A program made the translations under genes and the position numbers. Below the pieces are notes generated by a model. It was not told the DNA's origin, did no database searches, and saw nothing but the letters and a program-made list of their open reading frames with translations. From the NCBI RefSeq assembly GCF_016802725.1, contig NC_052679.1, positions 1,736,001 through 1,800,000 on the forward strand: DNA of 64,000 bases. Direction: 5' to 3'. Origin of the DNA: Solenopsis invicta (taxonomy: Eukaryota; Arthropoda; Insecta; Hymenoptera; Formicidae). This document shows positions 37,380 through 48,271 of this stretch, one piece after another; the stretch's first letter is position 1; each line of letters begins with the position of its first letter.

Positions 37380-38420
37380 CATCGTTACGATCGGGCGCAT
37401 TCATCGCTGAATATACAAGAGACGTGCCTTGGAGGCACCAAATGCTTCTCCATCACGCGTATTTCCGCTTCGTTCACCTGGACGCGATGAGCGGCGCGGC
37501 GCATCCGTCCCGTTTGCTCCGTTCTTGCTCCGCGGGAATAAAATAAGCTCGCGATCGATTCTCGAGCGGAGAATCTCATGCAGAGACGACGGAAGAAATT
37601 TGACAAAGGAGCAATTTGCCCCGCTTGAATCACCAACTTTCAACCACGCACGTACCTGTTGCGAGTAACGAGAAACACGACGAGAGCGGCTATACGTCGG
37701 CGGCGGCGGCGGCGGCGGCACGCTCCATTAAGAGACACTACACTCGACTACACTGGCACTAGACTTTCGACGAACGGCTCGTTTCTCATGTCCGGTCTCT
37801 TCGGAGATGAGCACGATGAGTAAGCGAGCGGCCAAACGATGAGCGAACCAACCAACGAACGAATAGGCGAGATTAAATGTAAGCGAGCATAAGGTGATAG
37901 AGGTGAGGTCGCACAAGACACAAGATACAACAAACACAATCGGTTGCGATCGGCAAAATCGTGCGGTGCGATCACGAAGAGCGATCGTCGTCGTCGCCGT
38001 CGTCGTTATCGTCGTCGTCGTCGTCGCCGTCGTCGTTCCGGAGGATGGAACCACGGTGAACCGGCACATTAACACGTCCGCTCGGCTTCGGTTCGGCTCG
38101 GATCGGGTGTGCCAGGTGGAAGCTGGCTATAGTCGAAGAGGTGGTGGTAACGCGCCTCGCGCGTTTCGGACCACTTCGGATTTCCCCACCGCGCTTGTAC
38201 GCTCGCTTATACGATCGAGGGATATATACTCGTCGGTATCGCCCGTCGTACACAACCAACTGTGACCAACTGACTGGTGGCCGACTGGTTCGCCAAGTCG
38301 CTTCCTGCCGTCAGGTAACAGTCTATAGTTATCTCACCTGGCAGGTATCCGCAGGTATCTCACCACGGGCTCTGCCCTGTGCGGCTCGCGTTCGACACTA
38401 TCGGCCGCGATCTGTCTTGT
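37380..38420 (-). promoter_or_regulatory. CpG-rich block: candidate promoter and noncoding first exon of myosin VIIa
   Basis: The block is unlike its AT-rich neighbours. It contains a CGG repeat (37697-37719) and a GTCGTC repeat (37985-38036). On the minus strand a consensus donor, CAACAG|GTACGT, ends a possible exon at 37656, in the right orientation to join the acceptor at 34320. There is no conserved protein in the overlapping open frames. The link to myosin VIIa is inference. Confidence 0.4.
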
Positions 38421-40539
38421 CGACGGCTTGTATAGTTTGTATGTACATACACGAACGAAAGAAAATTGATGATATTTTATTCTTATATATCATCTAGAGA
38501 CTAGAGTCCCACATCTCTCTCTTAAATTTTTAGCTAATAAAAAAAAATAAAATATATATAAAGAAGAAAGAACTTTACAGTCACCCCGTGAAACGACTCG
38601 TCGTTAGTGTCGGCATTTCATCGTAATATTCATAATAATATTTTTGTCGAAGAAAAATCGACAAGATTCCTGTTTCAGCTGTTTTACATTGAAAATATAT
38701 TTTCAGTTTGTATCAATTTGACGTGTGAGTAGGATACGCTACGTACACATACGCTTAATCACTTCTTTTTACATTTTTCCGTAATTTATACACTGTACTG
38801 TATTTCAGTAGCGAGTAGCAACCATCGCATCGTATGATTTAACATTTATCTGTTTGACTGTTTTCTTCACGCATACAATTACAAATTTCCAATTGTAATT
38901 GTAGTTGTGTGTGCTTGGTCGTATAGTCGTGTAACGTGTAACGGCGTAACGTTTATAATAAGAAGCACGTCCATATATTATTTAGGTAATATACATACTT
39001 TTTAGCAAAACATACAAAAATGTGATAATACTTGCGTATAGAATTCTCTAATCGAGTTTACAAATGTACGCTACACTTGTATTCAAAGTGGATAGTTTAT
39101 TTGGGTCGCGTGCCAAGTGTATTCGCACATCTGGCTATTCAAAATGCAAGAATTTATCCCATTTATCCTGCCAATAAATCTGGATATATTTTGATAACAA
39201 GGATAATTCCTTTAATAGCAATCGTCTCTCTTGCAAAATTGTCTTGCAAAATTTGCTGGAGAAATCATAACCGATTGCAATGAAATAATTATACATACGT
39301 ATGTTCAGATACAAGATATGCATTTTTATGTACCGTACATACATTTAGCGCGCGAGAGTGAATCGATTAAAGCCGCGCAATTAATCGCGTGTATTTTCGT
39401 GGCGTGAAACTAAACTTTTCGTTATTCTGTATTGTATATCTCTTCGCGTTACAATATCTTGCTTATCTCTATCAACGAATATTTCAGCACATAAAATTCG
39501 ATGGAAGCTCATCATCCCTATACCGTCATGTCAATGTCTTGACCATTTCACATTGTTGCAAATTTTTATCAGCCAGCGAGATACACGACGCGCGAAAATA
39601 TCTACATATAGTAAAAATAACATTGTCTCTCTTTCATTGTTTCGCATATTTGTTTGCTGTATCTTTGCATCTCGAGCAAGTAAATTATGTATAATTTTAT
39701 CACAATAGAGAAACTGTTAAATAAGAAACTGTCAAGTTTGGGACAAATTATCTTTGCATAGCTTGTACCTATTTATTGTACTCGAGAAGACTTGTATAGT
39801 CAAGAAAATAACCAGCATTATTAACGATGACTGCTTTCTTGACTGGTTCGCCTTCTCTCACAAGACAATACAATAATATTAAACAATCCTATACGAGTTA
39901 TATAACAAATAGGACTAGGACTTGGTACAAGATACACATATCGCTACTTATTTGAATGGATTTAAAGATAGTATAGCTAGAAGGTTTATATATTCAAATT
40001 ACTAATTTAATAATATTGGAAGTAATGTACAAAACGAATAGAAAATTCTCAAAATGTTTCCCCCTTTGTTCTATTTCTATATTATTATAGATAAAATGCG
40101 TTAAAATATAGTCGATGCCATTGATTGCCAACTACTTTCTTGATTGCTTTTCAATCGAAAATTATATTTAAACAACATAAAGATATAATATTTTAAAAAC
40201 TTTGATAAAATATATAATACGAACAATTGCAGTATATAAAATTGCAATATGGCAATTTCCGATATGGGCCCCTCGATTCGATTATATGTACAACATATGA
40301 GTAATCTTGCAAATTTCAGAAATAAAATCGGAGATTGCATCTAGAATTTTATTCAAATATTCAACAAAAAGATTCCATCTCAAAACTATCTTCGATTTAT
40401 ATGTAAATGTATCAATAAACAAATTTGACTTTAATCCGAAAGATATTTCAATACTTTTAATTATATCTTGTAACTATCGTCACTCTGATCTTTCAAACTT
40501 GACAAAAGTCCATATATCTTTCGCACGCATGCATACACA

Positions 40540-40571
<32 letters not shown>

Positions 40572-40939
40572 TACACATCTGCTGTTTACATTGTGCAGTC
40601 GCACAAATATTTTTTTGGAAGTAATTCTATCGATGCAACATGGTTGGAGACAATGTCATTGAACTAATGTGTTTGCACTGTACTCGTCGTCTGTCTGATT
40701 ATTCAGTGATATCTAATGCAGAAAAAAATGAATATGGATTAAGCAGATTCTCTAACGTTATCACCAATAAACTGATAAACGAATAATAAGCGATCTCCGT
40801 ATTTTATCGACTCGTCGATCCAACTCGAGTTACGTAATTACGATCATCGACAAGCATAATCACAAAAATAGGTTTCGGAATATTCTTCCGAGTATGACGA
40901 TACCTCTGTAATTTGATTTACATCAATTTGGATTATCGA

Positions 40940-41014
40940 CATACATACATACATACATACATACATACGTACATGCATACATACGTACATACATACATAC
41001 ATACATACATGCAT
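40940..41014 (-). repeat. (CATA)n tetranucleotide repeat just downstream of the WDFY2 stop
   Basis: On the WDFY2 sense strand it reads as repeated TGTA/TATG units with a few CG or GC interruptions, starting about 13 nt after the stop codon. Confidence 0.92.
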
Positions 41015-41026
41015 GTAGATAAAAAT

Positions 41027-43462
41027 TCACTGAAAGAGCGCGGATACATCCCAAATTTTAATAACGCGATCTTGGCCGATAGTCAACAATCTTCGTCTAG
41101 GAGCATCCAAATCCATTCCGATGACACTATGCTTGGCATCGTGGAAAGAGGCCAGTGACGATTGGCTACGCAAACAAAAAGTAAAGAAATACTTAATCAC
41201 GCTTGCTTCGCAACACGACGAGCCTTCGTTGTCGTACGTATCATAAGTGACGAAATGTCGTGACGCGCAACTTACTTTTCCGATTTGAGTTGTATGTGAC
41301 ATTGATCGCAGACTCTCACTTCGAATTCGAAACCCATCGCCGGTATCGGTATCCGTTGCGATGTGCAGCGAGCGCATAATGCGCGACCGCAATAGCGACA
41401 GTGATGTTGTCTCAATCCCAACTGTCGTTGATCCATCATAGCTTTTATATTCCAGAAGAAGGGTCTTCCACAAGCCTGAATTTCATCAAGTATTCTTAGA
41501 AATGTCAAATGTCACCAAGTGACCAACATTATATTGTATTTAAGTTTTCTTTTCCAAGGATTTGTACCTGACAGATGTCGGATTCGACCCAAGCCGCTGT
41601 TTCCTTTCTATTTGTCGCCATATTCCAACAGACGATTACGCCGTCCTCACCTCCGGACAAGAGCATGCGTTCGACGCTCGCGTAACATAACGCCGTTACT
41701 TTGTTACTGAAAAAGAATGTTTTTTTTCTTTCTTTTTCGGAGCGTGTTAAAGTAATAATATTTTAAAATAATATTTTCTCGCAATAGTATTATACTGAAG
41801 AAAAATTGAAAGAGAATTTGTTGTGCGCGCGCTTACTGGTGTCCTTGAAGCTCGTAAGCAGTGCCTTGGCGACCTCCAATGTCCCAAACGATGATGCTTT
41901 GATCGAAACTTCCGGAAAATAACAATTGTTTCTCCGAATCCCATGCCAACGTGTGGATACTTCCAGTGTGTGCCTTTAACGTAGTGATGAAGGTGACGCC
42001 ACTATTGTCCAGCTTTAACATAGCTATCTGACCGGAATAATCTCCCACAAAAGCATGTTTGGATTGGGCGTCAAATCTGTACACGAGTTAAGTTTCTCCT
42101 AGAGAAACGAATATGTGCAAAATCACTTCTAAGACTCTACGAAAAAGGATACTGTAGAGCGGTATACCACGCGTCTGTTTGATATGATCCCAATTTCATT
42201 CCTGTCTCAGAACTGTGTAATTGAAATAATTTATCGCGACCTATACTCAAGAGCCATTCAAAATCTGCTGCAAAAATGATTCCTGTGACTCTGGCTTGAT
42301 GTGCTATATAATCGCGCATAGCTGTCATTCTATTGAAGTCTTGCTCCAAGATAAATTCCTGTAATCAAAAAATCAAGCAATACATACATACATACATACA
42401 TAAATATATATACATGTGTGTGTATATATATATAAAATTGTAATGTCGATGACATACGTTGATGCTTCCATTATCCAGACCAACAAACAATTGCCTCGTT
42501 TCTACGCAATAATGCATAGAGGTAGCACCTGCTGGCATGTATTGACAAATGCTTGGCCAATATTGACCAGAATCCCGCTTCAGCCATACTCTGACTGTCC
42601 TACAAAAAATGAATTAAAACATTAGAGAATTGTTTCAAATTGATTGAGGGAAAATGCAAATCGCAATTTGACGGAGAGATTGTTTCACAGTCATAAATAA
42701 ATCAGCGAATTGTCTGTATAAAAGTTATAATTGCTATGCAATGGTATTGTTTTGAAATCCAAGTAGAGAGTGAAGAGGAGTGGGTCCCAAGACAAGTACC
42801 CTAGATGTTATTGCTCTTTTTGGTAATGTCTCCCAGGCCGCGCACTACCTATCTTCTATTCATCAGACAGGAGCAAAGCCATTGCAACATATGACAGGAG
42901 AAACCGAGACTCCTTAATTTCTCAACTAAAATATGATGACCAACGAGATCAAAAAGAGAGAAAGAAAGAGGGCGCACATATTATGTTACTACACATACAT
43001 GAATATGGGCGTATGTATACATTAGAAATTTTTTATACACGTTAATTACTCGATGTAGTTTTGAGTATTGTGATGCGAGTGCAAGAATCGCAAGTAAGCA
43101 AGCATGCACGCACGCACGCAAAATAGAAAGACAGGAGCCCAAGGTGTGTCCACGTAGTCAAAAAATTGCGCGCAATTTTTACGAGGAAAATAAGGAATTC
43201 TGTCAATTTTCGGATCAAAAATGATGAGAGAATAATATATAGAGAAACGATAATATATATATGATTTTTTTTCTGAAAGAAAATATTTACGTAATGGGTA
43301 CCTGTCATCGCAAACACTGATTACACCCTCTTCCCGTGGGATAATGATAGCCGCGTTAACATCGTCGCTACAGCCCTCCAATTTTGACAGGAGAACCGGC
43401 TTGCGGCTGCTGCTGAATTTATCATGATTCACTCCCGGGGCGGGTTTTATTTCCGCTGCCAT
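41027..43462 (-). CDS. Wdfy2: WDFY2, WD-repeat and FYVE-domain endosomal scaffold, 7 exons, 408 aa
   Basis: Exons: 43462-43302, 42599-42458, 42358-42153, 42076-41837, 41706-41568, 41475-41276, 41165-41027; all phases agree. The protein starts MAAEIKP and has six WD repeats, for example ISVCDDRTVRVWLKRDSGQYWP and LLFSGSFDQSIIVWDIGG. A FYVE zinc finger (about 297-363) carries the PI3P-binding signature RQHHCRYCG and the paired Cys CARC and CDQC. A final WD repeat, LLTIGQDRVIKIWD, closes the propeller after the FYVE insertion. This is the same order as in vertebrate WDFY2 (about 400 aa). The family marks early endosomes and scaffolds Akt and PKC-zeta (family knowledge). It is head to head with Cdk9. 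Confidence 0.95.
42600..43301 (-). other. Wdfy2: WDFY2 intron 1
   Basis: A 702-nt intron with a GTACCC donor and a TTTTGTAG acceptor. A stretch at about 42770-42920 is less AT-rich than the rest and may be a degraded repeat. I could not identify it. Confidence 0.7.
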
Positions 43463-43879
43463 TTCTCAACCGCGCGAACGTAATGATAATCGTACAAGTG
43501 TACGAGTTGCCATTTGACAGTTGTCAGATGATGAGCACGGCGGCCGTGAATTACTTAGATGGGAAACTCACTTGAGCATACTCGAAATCGCGACTGGGAG
43601 TTCCAAAACTTGTCGAAAAGGATCTTCCAATTGCAGTTTCGTTCACTACCGAATGTCTTTCAAACACATTCTTCGATTGGTCAATTAGGAAAATTCTGGT
43701 TCGTTCCAAAGCACATTTTGCGTAGCATTTGTCGAGAGGGCAGCACCTAGACTCCGGTATGTCACATCCCTTCGTGTGTGTGTGTGTGTGGGGACTGTGG
43801 TGTGGATTGCTCCGTTCTGGGTTCTGCTCCGTTCGTTTCTGCTCCACAGCGCGAATATTTCCTTTTTATCGTGCACACA
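43463..43879. promoter_or_regulatory. Bidirectional promoter between WDFY2 and Cdk9
   Basis: The two start codons are 417 bp apart on opposite strands, so both 5' UTRs and the shared promoter must lie here. A short (GT) run is at 43776-43789. No TATA box is obvious in a position that decides either start. Confidence 0.65.
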
Positions 43880-46800
43880 ATGACAATGAATACGAAGGAA
43901 AAGGAGAAATACATCGAGGAGTTCGATTTTCCATATTGCGACGAATCCACTAAATATGAAAAAGTTGCGAAAATCGGCCAAGGAACCTTCGGGTAAGCAA
44001 AGCTTTTACATCTGATTTTTTTTTAATGTCCTCCGAGAGGAAGAGACTTGTAAGTGCCTTCAAGCACAGGTTCACTAGTTTCAATTAGTCATTTCATAAT
44101 CCAAGATATTTCACTCGTAAATTACTACCTCTTAATCCTAAGAATCCTTTAATCCACTTGGAGGACACTATAACCTCTTTTTCAATGATATCTCAGCGCG
44201 TTCCAACAAATGTGGGGACCGAGATTTAATAGAGAGTTACGTGATTTAAACTCGCGGGCTTGTGGATTTATAAATCTTGCATTACGTTGCGTAATATGCT
44301 AATCGCTCAATATATTTATGATTGTGATATTTAAGGTTATTGACTATCTATATTTCTTTAGCATGTATAATTTCAACGCGCTCATCGTTTGAGCTTAAAG
44401 GAGAAATAATTTCATTTGTAACGCTTTCGTACGTTTTATTATATCTACATTTACATTCATTGTACATCTATGGTTTATTAGTTATAACTTTTAATAAGGC
44501 AGTATCAATTTTACAATTAATAAATATACAGCTATGTTAATGTCTGATTGTGTTTTTTATATTATCTGTTCTTTTTCTTCCACAGAGAAGTATTTAAGGC
44601 AAAGGATAAGAAAACAAATAAGAAGTTTGTTGCGATGAAAAAGGTATTAATGGACAATGAGAAGGAAGGAGTAAGTTTACTTTATATATAATTATTCAAT
44701 TTCAAGATTGTCAAGTATGTAGCATAAATGTTGTAGTAAACTTTTGTATTGATTTTGTACGAACAGCATTTTCTTATTTTATTTTACTAGAGTGAATTTT
44801 ACATCTGATATTTTTTGAACCTTACAATTTATTATACATATCTTTTCAAAATCTTATTACAGTTTCCCATTACGGCATTACGAGAAATAAAGATATTACA
44901 ATTATTGAAACACGAGAATGTAGTCAATCTCATAGAGATTTGCAGGACACGGGGTGAGTATATTCTAATATACATTTAAATAAGAAACTAAGGACTTGAG
45001 AGTCAAAGAAATAAAAATAATGCTAATAAGGGAGGCTGGATTCTTATTAGTCTTGTTTTTCCTGTTTTACTTTAAATATGTATTATTTTATGTTCTGTCT
45101 TTTAATCTTTAATGTACAATTGTAAGTAAATAATATATACAGAGGAGCAATGGAGATTAATTTTTTTATTTGAATAGAATACTCAAAAACACAAAAATTA
45201 TAATTGTCAGAAAAATTAATAATTAGCATTAAATTAAATACTAAATAAAACAATTGGTGCTGTGATTAATAATTGTACAATATAAAATTTAATTCCATAA
45301 TGTTTTTTTTTTACCCAGCAACTCAGTACAATCGACATCGGTCTACCTTCTACTTGGTCTTTGATTTCTGTGAACATGACTTGGCTGGTTTGCTGTCAAA
45401 TGTAAATGTGAAATTTAGTTTAGGAGAGATAAAAAAAGTTATGCAACAGTTACTGAATGGTCTTTATTATATACATAGCAATAAGGTAAGAGATTATTGA
45501 ATATTACGTCCTTTTAATAGATTCTAAAGTAAAATTTTAGAAAAAGTATACAACTTATAATAGACACTAATTAAAAGATTCAATATGAGAGATTGTTATT
45601 CTCTAGTAAAGTGATAATAATCTTTAAAGATTACATCTGTTTCTAATTTTAATTGTGTATTATGCATAATGTAATATACTTCATTTTCTCGGTTTTATTA
45701 ATTATAACGGCTATAATCACCGTTATAATTCATACAATGGTACGATTTGGTACAATCATGGTCATTAGACAAAACTATCGATATTACTAAATGTGTCGTT
45801 GAGGATATCACTATAATAAATATTACATTCACAATGTATTTATTTTAGATGATTTTTGGCACAAATCAGAGATAGCAACTAAAATGTGTACTAAAATGTA
45901 ATTTGATTTTAGTAGTAGAGGCGCGGCTAGCCATTTAATAAAAAAGATACAAGAGAAGATAAACAAAATATAAGTTCCGCCCCTACCAATACTAACTTTG
46001 GCACGTGTGTATTTAACGGTAAAAAAAAATGGTTTTTTTATTTCCGACAGATTTTACATAGAGATATGAAAGCCGCTAATGTTTTAATAACAAAAAATGG
46101 CGTGTTGAAGTTAGCCGATTTTGGTTTAGCACGAGCATTTAGTGCAAAAAATGGCCATTCAAATCGTTATACGAATAGAGTTGTTACTCTTTGGTATCGA
46201 CCACCAGAACTTCTTCTCGGTGACAGAAATTATGGACCTCCTGTCGATTTGTGGGGTGCTGGTTGTATAATGGCAGAAATGTGGACGAGGTCTGTATCCT
46301 GTTCTTGCATGCAATTTTTGTAAGTGCGATCATATAATTATATATTATACATAAGCTTTGTGAATTCATAGGTCTCCTATAATGCAAGGAAATACTGAAC
46401 AACAACAACTGATATTGATCTCGCAATTGTGTGGCTCGATAACTACCGAGGTGTGGCCTGGTGTTGAAAATCTCGATCTATTTACCAAAATGGATCTTCC
46501 TAAAGGGCAAAAAAGAAAGGTAGAGAATATGCAAAATTATATTGACTCGTCATTGCATGTTATAAATTATATTTTGTATATATATACATATAATTAGATA
46601 TCAGAGTTGGTTTTACAGAATTCCAAATTCTTTTACACAATTAAAGTACGCATAAAAATAAAGAGGGTGAAAAGCGATTTTATGCCAAGGACGAAAATAC
46701 TTTATTTATTTCTTTATTTTTAATGTATTAAAGGATTTTTTTCTAATAAAAAAATGGGATAATTTGCTATAGGATTCTCTTAGTGGTATATTGAATACAT

Positions 46801-47188
46801 TGTATCAGATACTGAAGCAAGTTTTACAATTGTTTGAATTTTTGAATTAGCAGTACACTCATCTTATGATTTCTTATAGGTGAAAGATAGACTAAAGCCA
46901 TATCTCAAGGATGCTTATGCCTGTGACTTGCTGGATAAACTTTTAATACTCGACCCTAGCAAAAGATGTGATTCTGATTCCGCATTAAATCATGATTTCT
47001 TTTGGACCGATCCAATGCCATGCGATCTCAGTAAGATGCTTGCCCAGCATACCCAGAGCATGTTCGAATACTTGGCACCACCGAGACGACCTGGTCATAT
47101 GCGTCATCCGCACCATCAAGTACCTGGAGGACCAGCCAAACCTAGTTCTAGTATGGCCGACAGTGGATATCAGGATCGCGTCTTTTAA
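43880..47188 (+). CDS. Cdk9: Cdk9, catalytic subunit of P-TEFb, 7 exons, 383 aa
   Basis: Exons: 43880-43992, 44586-44670, 44863-44953, 45319-45485, 46051-46289, 46372-46519, 46880-47188; all phases agree. The Gly loop is GQGTFGEV (33-40), the catalytic Lys is K56 (VAMKK), and the cyclin-binding helix is FPITALREIK, the PITALRE signature that originally named Cdk9. The catalytic loop is HRDMKAAN (D157), the metal-binding motif DFG is at 175-177, and the activating Thr is T193 (NRYTNRVVTLWYRPPE). The C-terminus ends DRVF, like human ERVF. Cdk9 with cyclin T phosphorylates RNA polymerase II Ser2, NELF and DSIF to release paused polymerase. An AATAAA at 47406 is a likely polyadenylation signal. 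A second Met two codons in (43886) could also start translation. The exon 5 donor, AG|GTCTGT, is weak. Confidence 0.96.
45486..46050 (+). other. Cdk9: Cdk9 intron 4
   Basis: AT-rich 565-nt intron with a GTAAGA donor and a TTTCCGACAG acceptor. It splits the catalytic region just before ILHRDMK. Introns 1 (593 nt) and 6 (360 nt) are also AT-rich, with no recognised content. Confidence 0.8.
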
Positions 47189-48271
47189 CACATTTCTTTC
47201 ACTCGTCATATGTATGTGTATATGTGTAATATATTTTATACACACATGGAGTACATTTTTTTATATAAATGGCTATTGTGTGTTATGTAATTCCATCTCG
47301 TGACGTTACCAAGTTTTTATACAATTCTAACATAGTAATTAAAGTTATTTTATTTAAAATTCTTATCTGTAATTTATTATCATTCTTATCCTAGAACCAT
47401 AATGAAATAAAACACTACATTGAACGTACGATTACGAATTGTCAGCATTTTTGATGTTTGCTGTATAAGCCTGTTAGCTCGTATCTCTGCCAATTTTCCA
47501 CAGTTCACTTAATAATAAAAAGAAAAGGTACAAGAGTGACACTAAGCAAAACCTTTTTTTTCTTCTAAATTTTTTTTCTAAAAACTGAAACAATGGTTTC
47601 AATTTTTTTCTTTTTTTTTAATAAATGAATCAAAAGTGAAAACATAAGAAAACGCGCGGCGCAGCGCAATTCACTAGAATTCACTAGGGAAGTTAGATGG
47701 TCGGATGACTCACACCTCGCACTGCGCGAGACAACCTAACCTAATCCAGCCTCAAATGGCTACAACTGTGTTCGAAATTTTAGCATTTTTGTGTCGACAG
47801 ATAACATTGTATTTCGTATATCGGAATTATTATACAACATATCGAATAAAAAATGCCAGGTGACGGAAACACAATTGGAAGTTGAACGATACGATAGTAC
47901 GAGGTAAAGCGTGAAGCATTTGAAGGTATTTAGAATGTTGAAGCGATCAAACATCGAATCTAATTTAAATGTTACGCATTAATTAATTCGGGAACTCTGG
48001 AAGTAAAATAGGATTAAGAAATAACAAAATCATAATAACGGCGGCGAGTGAAGTCACAAGTTGCAAGTCGCGAGCCGCGAATGGCCGATTGGCCGCGAAT
48101 GTTCAGTGTGTTGAGATTTGGAATGCGCAAGCGCATCCTTTCATCTTTTCTACACTCTACACTCGCGCGCTATTCATATTGTTTATACACCTAATACTGG
48201 ACATTATCGCGTTATTGTTATTGAACAAAGGTTTTCGTTGTAGGTTACCACATTTACTACGCGTATCAACG
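47189..48271. other. Intergenic: Cdk9 3' UTR and SWSAP1-like 5' region
   Basis: The Cdk9 polyadenylation signal candidate is at 47406-47411. From about 47450 to 47640 the sequence is A/T homopolymer-rich. A possible acceptor, CGTTGTAG|GTTACC, at 48243 could belong to a 5' UTR intron of the downstream gene. No other gene is seen. Confidence 0.6.

Larger units (their letters stand above)
34320..41026. other. Myosin VIIa upstream region and WDFY2 3' flank
   Basis: No protein gene is recognisable in this 6.7 kb. It contains a GGTCT-type repeat (34706-34745), a GC dinucleotide run (35703-35720), a MITE-like element (36427-36791), a CpG-rich block (37380-38420) and AT-rich sequence from 38450 to 40900. 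Open frames here are short or low complexity. Confidence 0.6.

Noticed and set aside
37894..38265. 123-aa open frame rich in Val and its Asp-rich complement
   Set aside because: Generated by GTCGTC repeats in a CpG-rich block.
40938..41014. Regular tetranucleotide array considered as a CRISPR-like or satellite structure
   Set aside because: No spacers; a simple CATA microsatellite.
42770..42920. Less AT-rich stretch in WDFY2 intron 1 considered as an extra exon
   Set aside because: Exons 1 and 2 join in phase and complete the first WD repeat without it; no conserved peptide in any frame.
48089..48271. N-terminal extension of the SWSAP1-like protein starting at 48089, with a hydrophobic stretch
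   Set aside because: RecA-fold relatives begin just before the P-loop, and a likely 5' UTR acceptor lies at 48243 inside the extension.
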